Positions 43,999 to 52,945 of a stretch of DNA of 64,000 nucleotides are shown in pieces (the first letter of the stretch is position 1; every line of letters begins with the position of its first letter). Below the pieces are notes generated by a model. The model did not search any database and was not told the origin of the DNA. It was given only the letters and a program-made list of their open reading frames with translations. This stretch comes from Agrobacterium vitis (GTDB lineage: Bacteria; Pseudomonadota; Alphaproteobacteria; Rhizobiales; Rhizobiaceae): NCBI RefSeq assembly GCF_014926405.1, contig NZ_JACXXJ020000004.1, positions 186,001-250,000 on the forward strand, read 5' to 3'. The position numbers and the translations under genes were made by a program.

Positions 43999-44679
43999 AT
44001 GGATGAGAATCCCCAGATTGTGCTTGCCGTCGATGTCGGCGGGTCGCATGTGAAAATCATGAACAGCGCTGACGGCGTGGAAAGCAAGGCTGTTTCGGGT
44101 CCTGAAATGGATGCGGCTGCCATGGCCGACGCGGTCGATACACTTGCGTCAGGCATGGATTATGACGTTATCGCCATTGGTTATCCGGGTCCGGTTGTTC
44201 ACAATCGTATTTTGACGGAGCCGCATAACTTAGCGGCCGGATGGACAGGTTTCGATTTCGCAAAGCGGTTCGGCAAGCCCGTGCGCATTGTCAACGATGC
44301 TCTGATGCAGGCTATGGGAAGCTATGATGGCGGACGTATGCTGTTTCTCGGCCTTGGCACCGGCCTGGGAGCGGCCATGATCGTCAACTACGTCACCCAA
44401 CCCATGGAACTGGCGCATCTTCCCTATCGAAAAGGCCGCAGCTATGAGGACTACCTCGGCCAGGCGAGCCTGAAAGAGCGCGGGCACAGGAAATGGGAGA
44501 AACATGTGTTGAGGGCTGTAGAGCAACTCAGCACGGCACTGGAGCCGGACTATGTTGTCATCGGCGGCGGCAATGTCACCAGGTTGAAAACACTGCCAAC
44601 CAATGCCCGTCACGGCGATAACGCCAATGCATTCAAGGGCGGATTTGCTCTATGGCTGGATTCCCGGTACCAGACTTAA
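43999..44679 (+). CDS. ROK-family glucokinase, polyphosphate-glucokinase-like
   Basis: Sugar kinase of 226 residues, probably glucose to glucose-6-phosphate. The phosphate-1 motif VLAVDVGGSHVKI starts the protein, followed by AIGYPGPVV and the second glycine-rich loop LGLGTGLGAAMIV. RIVNDALMQAMG carries the catalytic Asp. The zinc-binding CxCGxxGC motif of typical ROK glucokinases is missing, and the small size matches polyphosphate/ATP glucokinase types. It starts 11 bases after zwf and completes a set that turns oligosaccharide into glucose, glucose-6-phosphate and 6-phosphogluconate. Whether ATP or polyphosphate is the donor cannot be told. Confidence 0.82.
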   Translation: MDENPQIVLAVDVGGSHVKIMNSADGVESKAVSGPEMDAAAMADAVDTLASGMDYDVIAIGYPGPVVHNRILTEPHNLAAGWTGFDFAKRFGKPVRIVNDALMQAMGSYDGGRMLFLGLGTGLGAAMIVNYVTQPMELAHLPYRKGRSYEDYLGQASLKERGHRKWEKHVLRAVEQLSTALEPDYVVIGGGNVTRLKTLPTNARHGDNANAFKGGFALWLDSRYQT

Positions 44680-44937
44680 CTGCCCTTTGACTTCTGAAGA
44701 CAGCGTGGCCTTCACTTTAGGAGCTGCCGCTGCCTTGGCGATCTATTGAATGATGATTGTTGGTCTCAAGAAGCGGATAAATCGTCGGCTTGGGCCATTT
44801 TGCATGTTCAATTTGCTTTTTTTATAATCGCGGTCAACGCTCGGTGCCTATGGCGGTGTTAAACGCCACAGCGGACACTCAGATAGACATGACAACCACT
44901 TCGGCGCGTCTAAATTCTGTTATCATTGCAGGTCTTA

Positions 44938-45141
44938 TTATGTACTTAAGCCATCGAACACTTCGAGGAGTGCATCAACAATCGCTTGACCCATTGCATT
45001 CCCCGCAACGCCGATCTGTGCCTCGTCCATATCACGAGCAGCGAGTGCGAGATGTCCCCCTTGTTCAGCGACAATGGCACGCGCCCGTTCTATCGCCCAA
45101 TTTGCAAAGTCTGCACGTGTTTCAATGGTAACGGTATCCAA
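44938..45141 (-). CDS. Small conserved-looking hypothetical protein, 67 residues
   Basis: Short gene with a very good start: GGAGG lies four bases before the ATG. The product MDTVTIETRADFANWAIERA... is acidic, probably helical, without membrane segments or known domains. It lies between the sugar kinase gene and the IS30 element, on the minus strand, with its 5' end about 50 bases from the element's likely left end. The insertion therefore lies just upstream of it and may have separated it from its promoter. I do not recognise a family. Confidence 0.55.
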   Translation of the reverse strand: MDTVTIETRADFANWAIERARAIVAEQGGHLALAARDMDEAQIGVAGNAMGQAIVDALLEVFDGLST

Positions 45142-45190
45142 TGGAGCCTCCGATTCGGTTTATACAATTTTAACATTGTGAGTTCACGCC

Positions 45191-46280
45191 GAAGTGCGAC
45201 CTGCGTGGCTTTCAAGCTACCTGGCATGTCGCATCTGCGCGAGCAGTTTCTTGCGGAAGACCTCAGCCGGCGTTCGGTAGCCGAGGCATTTACGCGGTGT
45301 CTGATTGAGTTGATTGCAGATCTCAATCAGATCGGTGTCGGCTACGGACAAGGGATCGACGTCTCTCGAAAGCCATTTTCGCGCTCGCCGGTTGGTATTT
45401 TCGACCGTTCCTTTTTGCCAGGGCGATTGTGGGTCACAAAACCATGTTTGCGTGCCTATGCCTGCCTGAAGGTACGGCCAGTCAGTGAATTCGGTGCCTC
45501 GGTCAAATGTCATCGATCGGCGGGCGAGGTGAGGGAGGCTCTTCAGCGCCTGGATGATGCCATCCATGACCGGGCGGGACTGGCGATCATTGTTACGTAG
45601 CAAGATCGTAAAGCGGCTCACCCGCTCAACAAGCGATGTCACGTTGGCCTTGCCGAACTTCTTCCGGAACTGAATCAGATCGCATTCCCAATGTCCGAAC
45701 TGCTTGCGTTCAGCAACGACATTCGGACGATGCAGAATGTTGAGTTCCGGGCCAAACCTTTGACCATGCTTACGTCTTGCATGTCGTGGTCGTCGCTTAG
45801 CTCGATGCTCCGGCAGGTGACGCCACAGCTTGATGGCATGACCGTCGGCCGAGTATGCGAACTTGTAAATTGTCTCGTGACTGACAAAGATCGGATGCTG
45901 TTCCAGCCGCATGCGACCGGCGATCTGCTGGGGCGACCAACCATGCATGATCCGGTCGATCACAGACTGCCTCACATTCGCAAAGCGCGCCAGCTTCCGC
46001 AGCTTGGCCCGCCGTTCGCAAGCCATGTCATGCGCCGTGACGCAGTAATAGCCATTGAGGTCCGGGGCCACCTCATCGATAAACGTATTCCGCTTGATTT
46101 CACGAAAGATCGTCGAGCGATGGCGACCGAGTGTCTCGGCGATCATCTCAATACTCTGGCCCGCCATACGCCAGCGAGCGATCTTACGGCGTTCGTCCAA
46201 GTCGATATGGGAGTAGGTGCGTTTCATTGCAGCTTCCTTGCAAACGATAAACCTTTGTTATCTATTGCAAGTCGCACTTC
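45191..46280. mobile_element. IS30-family insertion sequence
   Basis: A one-gene element with a transposase on the minus strand. The ends share a 14-base inverted repeat with one mismatch: GAAGTGCGACCTGC at 45191-45204 and, inverted, GAAGTGCGACTTGC at 46267-46280. Partial similarity continues outward (GTGAGTTCA / GTGGGTTCA), so the true ends may lie up to about 10 bases further out. I could not fix the target duplication. The element looks intact. Confidence 0.75.
45217..46227 (-). CDS. IS30-family transposase
   Basis: DDE transposase of 336 residues. The N-terminal helix-turn-helix is MKRTYSHIDLDERRKIARWR followed by IAETLGRHRSTIFREIKRN, typical of IS30. The catalytic core shows HWECDLIQF (first Asp), TFDRGTEF (second Asp) and KGTVENTNRRARKWL (Glu). 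AAGGA precedes the ATG. It fills the element bounded by the inverted repeats at 45191 and 46280. No frameshift, so it may be active. Confidence 0.9.
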   Translation of the reverse strand: MKRTYSHIDLDERRKIARWRMAGQSIEMIAETLGRHRSTIFREIKRNTFIDEVAPDLNGYYCVTAHDMACERRAKLRKLARFANVRQSVIDRIMHGWSPQQIAGRMRLEQHPIFVSHETIYKFAYSADGHAIKLWRHLPEHRAKRRPRHARRKHGQRFGPELNILHRPNVVAERKQFGHWECDLIQFRKKFGKANVTSLVERVSRFTILLRNNDRQSRPVMDGIIQALKSLPHLARRSMTFDRGTEFTDWPYLQAGIGTQTWFCDPQSPWQKGTVENTNRRARKWLSRDVDPLSVADTDLIEICNQLNQTPRKCLGYRTPAEVFRKKLLAQMRHAR

Positions 46281-46496
46281 ATCCTTGAACCCACCCCTCT
46301 ACATACAAGAGTTAGATAAGATAGATTATGGAACATAATTCAAAAGGGAATTTTGATCCAATTTCAGATAATCCCGATGTAACGTGACGCGAACTGTTCT
46401 CTGTTAAAGTCTGCACGGCACCTCTCCATTTCATCTCAATTAAACAGAGCCTTACGGAACCGATCGCAGGGGTCACCCTCCGACGCCGCGTCACAA

Positions 46497-46533
46497 GAAG
46501 AGCAAGGCAGGCTCATCGCCTGCCTTGCTCTTC
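46497..46533 (-). terminator. Strong hairpin terminator of the DUF4394 gene
   Basis: A perfect 16-base stem GAAGAGCAAGGCAGGC / GCCTGCCTTGCTCTTC with a five-base loop starts five bases after the DUF4394 stop codon (the gene ends at 46538 on the minus strand). It is not followed by a long T-run, so its termination efficiency is uncertain. Confidence 0.7.
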
Positions 46534-46537
46534 AGTA

Positions 46538-47326
46538 TCAGGTCGCTGGCAGGACTGCGATGTCCCGCACCTCATTTTCCAGACCAGAGATCGCGCCGAC
46601 TTCGGTCGCTGCGCCCGTTTCGAGATTGACGGTGTAAAGCATCTTACTTGCCACCAGATAGGCCGCGTTCTTGCCGCCCTCCATTCCTTGAATGTCGAAG
46701 GCATAGGTCGCGGGCTTGTCTTTCAGGCCAAGCTTGCCGATGGCTTTCAGTGTGCCGTCATTCGGCTTTGTCTGCTGGATCAACGCTCCGATAGTGGCGT
46801 CGATATTGTACATCGCAGTCTTTTCCGGCTTGCCGATGGAATTGGTATAGGCGGCGGCTACAATGTTCGGGGTCTCGCCCTTATGCATATCGCCCTCTTC
46901 GAAAGCGAGCACGCCGTCAACCGTCACGGCACCCGTATCGGGGTGAACGCGGTGGTTGGTGGTGCCGGTCATGAAGCGCAGGCGGTCTGCCATCGGGTTG
47001 AAATCGACCACGACAGGCGCGTCAGTCATGGTCAGCATCTTGTCCATCTTCGCCACTTCGCTTGCAGCGCCCGTCTCCAGGTTGATGCTGACAATACGGT
47101 GGTCCGGCGTAACGCCAATGATCGTCTTATTGCCGGGGCGATAATCGATGCCGACGAGCTTATCAACGCCGGTAACATCCATCGTCTTTGTCACGGAAGG
47201 CTTTTCCGTATCGAAAATCACGAGCGTCTTGTCGCCGCTCAATGCCAGAACGGGTGCCGCAAAGGCCGATGTTGCCGTGGCAATGACGGATATGGAGGCT
47301 GCTAAAGTAAAACGAATGGTCTGCAT
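46538..47326 (-). CDS. DUF4394-domain exported protein
   Basis: Exported protein of 262 residues with a Sec signal peptide (MQTIRFTLAASISVIATATSAFA). The mature part matches the DUF4394 family, a beta-propeller-like series of repeats (for example KTIIGVTPDHRIVSINLETG, VDFNPMADRLRFMTGTTNHR and YLVASKMLYTVNLETGAATEVG). The start is fixed by GGGAG upstream of the ATG; the open frame runs 558 bases further back but without the signal peptide. It diverges from an ECF sigma factor gene with 189 bases between the start codons. Function is unknown; likely a regulon member of that sigma factor. Confidence 0.85.
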   Translation of the reverse strand: MQTIRFTLAASISVIATATSAFAAPVLALSGDKTLVIFDTEKPSVTKTMDVTGVDKLVGIDYRPGNKTIIGVTPDHRIVSINLETGAASEVAKMDKMLTMTDAPVVVDFNPMADRLRFMTGTTNHRVHPDTGAVTVDGVLAFEEGDMHKGETPNIVAAAYTNSIGKPEKTAMYNIDATIGALIQQTKPNDGTLKAIGKLGLKDKPATYAFDIQGMEGGKNAAYLVASKMLYTVNLETGAATEVGAISGLENEVRDIAVLPAT

Positions 47327-47515
47327 GTTTTTCTCCCGTGCGTTCAAAATCGAAGAAGGTTCCGCCGTCTGGCTCACGACCTTCCATCTTGAAGACACAA
47401 CAGACGATGCGTTTAGATGCAGCGCTCGAAAATATTTTTGATGACTGCATCTATTCCGCTCTCGCGGCGGGTATAGTTTGTAAGAGGCAGGCGGTTTGCG
47501 CACTGATCTAAGGAG

Positions 47516-48076
47516 ATGGTTTTGACAGTGATGGGCTCCAGGCCGGTTAATCTCGATGAGGCGCTTGATGGCTGCGCAAAGGGCGACCGCCTGGCATTGC
47601 GACACATCTTTGATCAGGAGGCGGGTAAGCTCATCGCGGTTGCCCAGCGCATCGTCAGACGTCGCGAGCTTGCTGAAGAGGTCGTGCAGGACTCCTTCAT
47701 CCGTATATGGACGCATGCCTACCAGTACCGTTCTGATAGCGGTTCGGCGCGTGGCTGGATCTATGCCATCGTTCGAAACCGGGCGCTCAACCTGTTGCGT
47801 GATGGCAAGCGGGAACATTCCGTCGAGGAGTTTGAAACGCTTAAGGACGATCAGCAGACGGATGAAATCATGGCAGCATGGCATCGCCTGGATCGCAATT
47901 CCCGTCTCTATGGCTGTCTCGGTGCGCTAGAAGATACAAAGCGGCAGGGAATTCTCATGGCCTATGTTGGCGGTTATTCCCATGGCGAAATTGCAGGCAG
48001 GCTGCGCATTCCGCTCGGCACCACCAAGTCGTGGATCAGGCGCGGGCTTCTGGCGCTGCGGGAGTGCATGGCATGA
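47516..48076 (+). CDS. ECF-family RNA polymerase sigma factor
   Basis: Alternative sigma factor of the ECF family, about 186 residues. Region 2 is AEEVVQDSFIRIWTHAYQYR followed by GSARGWIYAIVRNRALNLLR, and region 4 is LEDTKRQGILMAYVGGYSHGEIAGRL with GTTKSWIRRGLLALRE. Start choice is open: AAGGAG abuts the ATG at 47516, and the TTG at 47522 is at the ideal spacing. Its stop overlaps the anti-sigma gene by four bases. Together with the divergent DUF4394 gene it forms a small regulon locus. Confidence 0.88.
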   Translation: MVLTVMGSRPVNLDEALDGCAKGDRLALRHIFDQEAGKLIAVAQRIVRRRELAEEVVQDSFIRIWTHAYQYRSDSGSARGWIYAIVRNRALNLLRDGKREHSVEEFETLKDDQQTDEIMAAWHRLDRNSRLYGCLGALEDTKRQGILMAYVGGYSHGEIAGRLRIPLGTTKSWIRRGLLALRECMA

Positions 48077-48777
48077 GCTACGACCGCAAAGACGTAGCGC
48101 ATCTCGCCGACGAATATGTGCTGGGATTGCTCGAGCCAACGCAGGCGGAAGAAATCGAGAATGCCATGGAACGTGATCCTGAACTCAAGGCTGCTATTGC
48201 TGCCAGTCGAGATCGCTTCCTGCCGCTCGATACGAGTATGGCTCCGCGACCCGTCAGCGAGGATCTTTGGAAGCGTATCGAGGCTTCCCTGCCAGTTCAG
48301 GACAACCGTCCCGCCAAACCAAACACACATATCGCAAACGATAATGGCTCTCGCCGCTGGAAGTTGGCTGCACTTACGTCGCTTGCCGCCTCGCTACTGC
48401 TCGTCGTCGGCCTCGTCTACAGCCTGACCAGAACGGTGGAGCCACTCGTCGTCGCCGTCTTGGTTAACGAGGCGGGAGAGGTTCAGGCGGTTGTCGAGGA
48501 TTTCGGCAATAACCAGGCCTCCGTGCGGCTCCTGGCGGATTTCGTCGTTCCGCGTGACAAGACGATCCAGGTCTGGACCCTGCCCTCTCGCGATGTCGGG
48601 CCGGTCCCTCTCGGCCTGCTGGAAGGCGTGCGTTCCGCCCGCCTCCATGGGCCGACGCTGCCGAAGCCGCGCAACGATCAGCTTTATGAGTTGACGCTTG
48701 AGCAGGCAGGCGGTTCGCCGACAGGCCGTCCCACAGGACCGATACTTGCCAAGGGATTTGCCCGCATGCCGCGATGA
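48073..48777 (+). CDS. Anti-sigma factor (RskA-like)
   Basis: Membrane-anchored anti-sigma factor, 234 residues. A cytoplasmic N-terminus (VAHLADEYVLGLLEPTQAEEIE, zinc-finger-type anti-sigma region without HxxxCxxC) is followed by one transmembrane helix at about 96-117 (WKLAALTSLAASLLLVVGLVYS) and a periplasmic RskA-like domain ending in GPILAKGFARMPR. The start overlaps the sigma factor stop by four bases. It probably sequesters the adjacent sigma factor until a stress signal releases it. The signal is not known. Confidence 0.85.
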   Translation: MSYDRKDVAHLADEYVLGLLEPTQAEEIENAMERDPELKAAIAASRDRFLPLDTSMAPRPVSEDLWKRIEASLPVQDNRPAKPNTHIANDNGSRRWKLAALTSLAASLLLVVGLVYSLTRTVEPLVVAVLVNEAGEVQAVVEDFGNNQASVRLLADFVVPRDKTIQVWTLPSRDVGPVPLGLLEGVRSARLHGPTLPKPRNDQLYELTLEQAGGSPTGRPTGPILAKGFARMPR

Positions 48778-48824
48778 CGCTTCAGTGGCATAGGCAACTG
48801 AGCAAATGACCGGTTCGCCGAAGA

Positions 48825-49162
48825 CTAATTAAACCCTCTATTAAATGGCGTGACGTTTCTAACCTCGGGCAAGACGTCGCTGACTGGAGCAAGCTGGTCG
48901 CCGAAATATTGCCGGGTCATCTCCTCTGAGTGTTCTGCATAAGCCAGGTGTTTGACCGGCAATTCCTCCAGCCATTTTCGGCGCAGCGCGATTGCCATGG
49001 CTTTCGCTTGCTCCTCACCATATTCGCGTACCGAGAACTTCTCGCGCTTGTGTTCTGTGCGGGTAAGGAGAGATGCTTCCCAAGCCTCGTCCTCTGCCAG
49101 TTCGACGTGGCGCACGCCTGAGATGCCACTCTTGTTATTCTTGCGGAGCAGAACGGCCTGCT
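48825..49162 (-). pseudogene. AP2-domain-like gene truncated by the IS21 element
   Basis: The last 112 codons of a leftward gene whose 5' end is replaced by the IS21-family element. The remaining protein contains KNNKSGISGVRHVELAE, WEASLLTRTEHKREKFS and YGEEQAKAMAIALRRKW, the pattern of a bacterial AP2/ERF-type DNA-binding domain found in phage- and mobile-element proteins. The frame continues into the IS and gains a start codon there at 49247, but those residues are IS sequence. Probably non-functional, or expressed only from an IS promoter. Confidence 0.6.
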
Positions 49163-49299
49163 TGTCAATCGGCGCGGAAAGTTGACCCCATATCGGCGTC
49201 CAATGTTGACCCCCGTGTTGACGATCAGCACCTGGATCGCCCGGCACTGGCCGGGGTTGCAGAGGGCGAAACAGGTGTGGGTGATGGGGCTCTTCGGCT

Positions 49300-50034
49300 T
49301 TAGCTTTGAGAGCGGTTTTTGAAGCGCCAGGACTCGTTGCCGGTTTCGACGATCTCGCAGTGATGGGTGAGCCTGTCGAGGAGCGCGGTGGTCATCTTGG
49401 CGTCGCCGAAGACGGTTGGCCATTCGCCGAATGCCAGGTTGGTGGTGACTATGATGGATGTGCGCTCGTAGAGCCTGCTGATCAGGTGGAACAGAAGCTG
49501 GCCGCCGGCCTGGGCGAATGGCAGGTATCCGAGTTCGTCGAGGATGATGAAGTCGAGGCGGTTGAGATAGTCCGCCGTCCGGCCCTGCTTGCCGCTGCGC
49601 GTCTCCGTCTCCAGCCGATTGACCAAGTCGACGACATTGTAGAAGCGCCCGCGTGTGCCGTTGCGGATGAGCGCGCGGGCGATCGCGATGGCCAGGTGGC
49701 TCTTGCCGGTGCCCGTGCCTCCGACGAGAACAACATTGCGCTGATCGGCAACAAAGGCTCCGGTGGCCAGGTCGCGGACAAGGCCTTCATTGACGGGCGT
49801 GTTGGTGAAGTCGAAGTCGTCGATATCCTTGGCGAGCGGCAGCTTGGCGATGCTGAGCTGGTAGCGGATGGAGCGGGCCTGCTTCTCGGCGATCTCGGAC
49901 TGCAGAAGATCGCCAACGATACGCGGCGGCTCATGCTGGCGCTTGATGCCGTTGCCCATGACCTCGTCATAGGCGCTGCGCATGCCGTAGAGCTTCAAGG
50001 TGCTCATCAATTCCAGAACCTGTGTGCGTTCCAT
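49300..50034 (-). CDS. istB: IS21-family helper ATPase IstB
   Basis: AAA+ ATPase of 244 residues that assists transposition. Walker A is [14 protein letters not shown], Walker B is [12 protein letters not shown], and the sensor region is [19 protein letters not shown]. It shares a base with the istA stop (TGATG), typical for the coupled istAB pair. The C-terminal WRFKNRSQS is the usual short end. Confidence 0.93.
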   Translation of the reverse strand: MERTQVLELMSTLKLYGMRSAYDEVMGNGIKRQHEPPRIVGDLLQSEIAEKQARSIRYQLSIAKLPLAKDIDDFDFTNTPVNEGLVRDLATGAFVADQRNVVLVGGTGTGKSHLAIAIARALIRNGTRGRFYNVVDLVNRLETETRSGKQGRTADYLNRLDFIILDELGYLPFAQAGGQLLFHLISRLYERTSIIVTTNLAFGEWPTVFGDAKMTTALLDRLTHHCEIVETGNESWRFKNRSQS

Positions 50035-51545
50035 CAGCTTGCCCTCCTGAGGCTGTCATAGCGAGCGCAATCGGCGACCGGCTCATGGGTCAGCCGCAGT
50101 GCATCGGGGATTTGCAGGGGCGCAGCCGGAGCAGGATCACGACGCCGCGCCAGTATGTTGAGGATGACGGCAGCCGAGCAGACGCCCTGATCAAGCGCCT
50201 CCTGGCAGGCGGCCTCAACGGTCGTGATACCGTCGCCCGGTACGCATCCGAGAATGGTGACCATTTGCCGATCGCCGTCATCGACTGTCTTCAATCGCTT
50301 GCGGACCTTCTCCATCGCCGCCGGCATTACCCAGTCGCGGAACGGCGCGCCATTGCGAAGAGCGCCGGGTTTACGGGCCAGGACAGGCACATAATGCCAG
50401 GGATCATAGACCGTCTCGCCGCGGCCGAAGCTGCGCCGATGTTCGGCGATGACCGTGCCATCCTGCTTGACCACAATCCGGTCGGCATAGGCGTGGACTT
50501 CGACCGGGCGGCCGACAGCCGTTGAGAGGACCGAGTATTTGTTATTGTCGAAACGGACCGTGCAGGTCTTCGAGACCGAGGCCGGAACGCAGTGAAAGCC
50601 GTCGAACGGACCGACATAGGGGACGAGGCTGCTGCGTTCGGCTTCGAACATCTGCCAGATCGTCTGGTCGGCCTGTTCCGGATGGTTATGCGCTTTGGCA
50701 TAGGCGACGCATTTGTCGAGCAGCCAAACGTTCAATTCCTCAAGGCTCTTAACCCTCAGGCGCGGCGTGAAGAAGCGTTCGCGCACCAGGCCAACCTGGT
50801 TCTCGACCTGGCCCTTCTCCCAACCAGACGCCGGGGTGCAGGCGACAGGCTGAACAAGGTAGTGGCTGCACATCTGCAGAAAGCGGCGATTGTATAGCCG
50901 CTCCTTGCCCACGAACACCGCCTCCACCGCCGTCTTCATGTTATCGTAGATGCCACGCGTGCAGGTACCACGGAAGAAGGCAAACGCCTTGTCGTGGGCG
51001 TCAAACACCATCTCCTGGCTCTCGCGCATATAGGCACGTGCAAACATCATGCGGCTGTGGCAGAGCCGGACATGAGCAACCTTCACGGTCGTCGTCGTGC
51101 CGTTGATCAGCACGATCTCGTGGCTCCAGTCGAACTGGTAGGCTTCGCCGGGTGCATAGTAGAGCGGCACATAGGCCTGCGCCGTCGCTGATCCCCGGTT
51201 CTTCGCCCAACCCTTGGCGTAACGGCGGATCGCATCATAGCTGCCGTCATATCCGAGCGCTCGAAGCTCCTCGTAAATCCGGATCAGCGTTAGCCGTTCG
51301 CGCGATGGCCTGCCTTCGTTCGTCGCAAGAAACCGCTCGATCTCCGCCTGCCAGGCCCCCGTCTTTGGCAAAGGCTGCCGCTCGCGCTCGTAGGAGAAGT
51401 CGGTCTCGTCGCTGCGCAATATCTTGCGGACCGTGTTGCGGGAAACATGCAGTTCACGGGCGATCTTCTTCATCGACCAACCTTGAACATGAAAGGCCCG
51501 CCGGACGCGCGCAATCGTATCCACTCGCTTCAACTCCCTCTCCAT
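50034..51545 (-). CDS. istA: IS21-family transposase IstA
   Basis: DDE transposase of 503 residues. An N-terminal HTH ([22 protein letters not shown]) is followed by the catalytic domain: first Asp in [10 protein letters not shown], second Asp in [12 protein letters not shown], and Glu in [17 protein letters not shown]. The C-terminal domain carries [18 protein letters not shown]. It is full-length and in frame, so the element may be active. Confidence 0.93.
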   Translation of the reverse strand: MERELKRVDTIARVRRAFHVQGWSMKKIARELHVSRNTVRKILRSDETDFSYERERQPLPKTGAWQAEIERFLATNEGRPSRERLTLIRIYEELRALGYDGSYDAIRRYAKGWAKNRGSATAQAYVPLYYAPGEAYQFDWSHEIVLINGTTTTVKVAHVRLCHSRMMFARAYMRESQEMVFDAHDKAFAFFRGTCTRGIYDNMKTAVEAVFVGKERLYNRRFLQMCSHYLVQPVACTPASGWEKGQVENQVGLVRERFFTPRLRVKSLEELNVWLLDKCVAYAKAHNHPEQADQTIWQMFEAERSSLVPYVGPFDGFHCVPASVSKTCTVRFDNNKYSVLSTAVGRPVEVHAYADRIVVKQDGTVIAEHRRSFGRGETVYDPWHYVPVLARKPGALRNGAPFRDWVMPAAMEKVRKRLKTVDDGDRQMVTILGCVPGDGITTVEAACQEALDQGVCSAAVILNILARRRDPAPAAPLQIPDALRLTHEPVADCARYDSLRRAS

Positions 51546-51645
51546 CCGCCGTCAAAAGACGGATGGTCAGATAAATCCGAAGGGGGTCAAAATTGGACGC
51601 CGATTACCCCGCTAATGGGGTCAATTTTGCACGCCGGAACACAGC

Positions 51646-51804
51646 GATTGGGAGGACAAGGAGCAGACCCTCGGCAAAATTTCACTGGAACAGCCCTATA
51701 CACGCAACAAGACCAGCGAGCGCAAGTTCGGCGAGCTTGATGCGGTGACCGCCAGCGAATTGCTGCGCGGCCTGGCGCAGTTGGCCGAGACGGCTGTAAA
51801 ATGA
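51646..51804 (+). pseudogene. C-terminal fragment of a truncated gene, probably DUF5682
   Basis: Fifty-two codons in frame up to a stop that overlaps the VWA gene start by four bases (ATGA). The residues read DWEDKEQTLGKISLEQPYTR and KFGELDAVTASELLRGLAQL. No start codon is available because the IS21 element ends three bases upstream. In related operons the VWA gene is preceded by a MoxR-type ATPase and a DUF5682 protein, and this tail is placed as the end of the latter. The family assignment rests on gene order, not on recognised motifs. Confidence 0.55.
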
Positions 51805-52943
51805 GCCAAACCGCAGCACTTGACCCGCTCACCCGCTGGCGCCTTATCCTGGGCGAGGCGTCGGACGGTGCCTGCAGCGCTGCTGGCTGCACGATGTCGG
51901 GCGATGCCATGGCCATGGATGCAGCTCTCGACTGGCTCTACGGCCGCGATGATGAGGACGGCGCCCGCAATATCAGCCGTCAGGGCGGGCGCGGTCCCTC
52001 CGCCCTCACCACGCCGCAATGGATCAACGACATCCATCGGCTGTTTCCCAAGGAAACCATCGAGCGGCTGGAGCGGGATGCGATCGAGCATTATGCCATC
52101 GACGACATCGTGACCAATCCCGACGTCCTGTCGCGGGCCGAACCCAACGAGACACTGTTGAAGGCGGTTCTGCGGACCAAGCACCTGATGTCGCCTGACA
52201 TCCTTGTGATGGCACGCAAGCTGGTGCAGGAGGTCGTGCGCCAGCTGATGGAAAAGCTGGCGCGGGAGATGGCGGTCGCCTTTTCCGGCGTCGTTGATCG
52301 GCGGCGCCACAGCCGTTTCAAGATCGCCAGCGATCTCGATTTCCGTCGTGTTCTGAAGGATAATCTCAAACACTACAATGCCGAAAGTCGACAGCTGACC
52401 GTAGAGAGGCTGCATTTCTTTGCCCGCAACCGCCGACATATGAAGCAATGGCAGGTGATCCTCTTGGTCGACCAGAGCGGCTCTATGCTCGACTCCGTCA
52501 TCCATTCCGCCGTGACGGCGGCCTGCCTCTGGGGCTTGCCCGGGGTGAAAACTCACCTCGTCGCCTTCGACACCAGCGTGGTCGACCTGACGAGCGATGT
52601 CGATGATCCCTGCGAACTGCTGATGAAGGTACAGCTCGGCGGCGGAACGGATATCCAAAGAGCGGTCGGCTATGCCGCAGATCTGATCACCCAGCCGGAG
52701 AATGCGATCGTGATTCTGATCTCGGATTTCTACGAGGGCGCAAGCGAGGCGATGCTGCTGCAAAGAGTGGCCGAACTGACGGCACAGCGCACGCTGGTGC
52801 TCGGTTTGGCAGCGCTCGATTCAGACGCCGAGCCGGCCTATGACCGGGAGATGGCGCGTCGTCTGGTCAGCGCCGGCGCCGAAGTCGGCGCCATGACCCC
52901 CGGCGAGCTGGCCGGCTGGCTGGCCGCCAAGATCGGACGCTAG
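51801..52943 (+). CDS. VWA-domain protein (MoxR/SWIM operon type)
   Basis: Protein of 380 residues with a helical N-terminal half (SALTTPQWINDIHRLFPKET, LVQEVVRQLMEKLAREM) and a C-terminal von Willebrand A domain. The metal-ion-dependent adhesion site is LLVDQSGSMLDSV near residue 224, with GGGTDIQRAV and ILISDFYEG as further VWA motifs. Proteins of this class act with MoxR ATPases as metal-chelatase-like or conflict-associated systems. Here the upstream genes are cut off by the IS21 element, so the usual ATPase partner is missing from this locus. The start overlaps the fragment stop by four bases. Confidence 0.85.
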   Translation: MSQTAALDPLTRWRLILGEASDGACSAAGCTMSGDAMAMDAALDWLYGRDDEDGARNISRQGGRGPSALTTPQWINDIHRLFPKETIERLERDAIEHYAIDDIVTNPDVLSRAEPNETLLKAVLRTKHLMSPDILVMARKLVQEVVRQLMEKLAREMAVAFSGVVDRRRHSRFKIASDLDFRRVLKDNLKHYNAESRQLTVERLHFFARNRRHMKQWQVILLVDQSGSMLDSVIHSAVTAACLWGLPGVKTHLVAFDTSVVDLTSDVDDPCELLMKVQLGGGTDIQRAVGYAADLITQPENAIVILISDFYEGASEAMLLQRVAELTAQRTLVLGLAALDSDAEPAYDREMARRLVSAGAEVGAMTPGELAGWLAAKIGR

Positions 52944-52945
52944 GA

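Larger units (their letters stand above)
49163..51643. mobile_element. IS21-family insertion sequence (istA/istB)
   Basis: About 2.48 kb element with istA and istB on the minus strand. The ends align as 27-base inverted repeats with TGT outer ends, a CGGCG block and an inner TTGACCCC. A second TTGACCCC copy occurs a little further in at each end, matching the multiple terminal transposase sites of IS21. The flanks show no target duplication (left ends GCCTGCT, right begins GCGATTG), and both flanking genes are truncated. Confidence 0.85.

Noticed and set aside
44680..44937. Search for an RNA gene or regulatory RNA in the 258-base gap after the kinase
   Set aside because: No strong stem-loop, tRNA-like fold or conserved motif found by eye.
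46328..46387. Nineteen-codon rightward frame beside the IS30 right end
   Set aside because: Too short, no domain and no homology that I recognise.
49163..49247. Start of an apparent complete AP2-like gene inside the IS21 element
   Set aside because: The first 28 codons are IS sequence; only the part left of 49163 belongs to the original gene.
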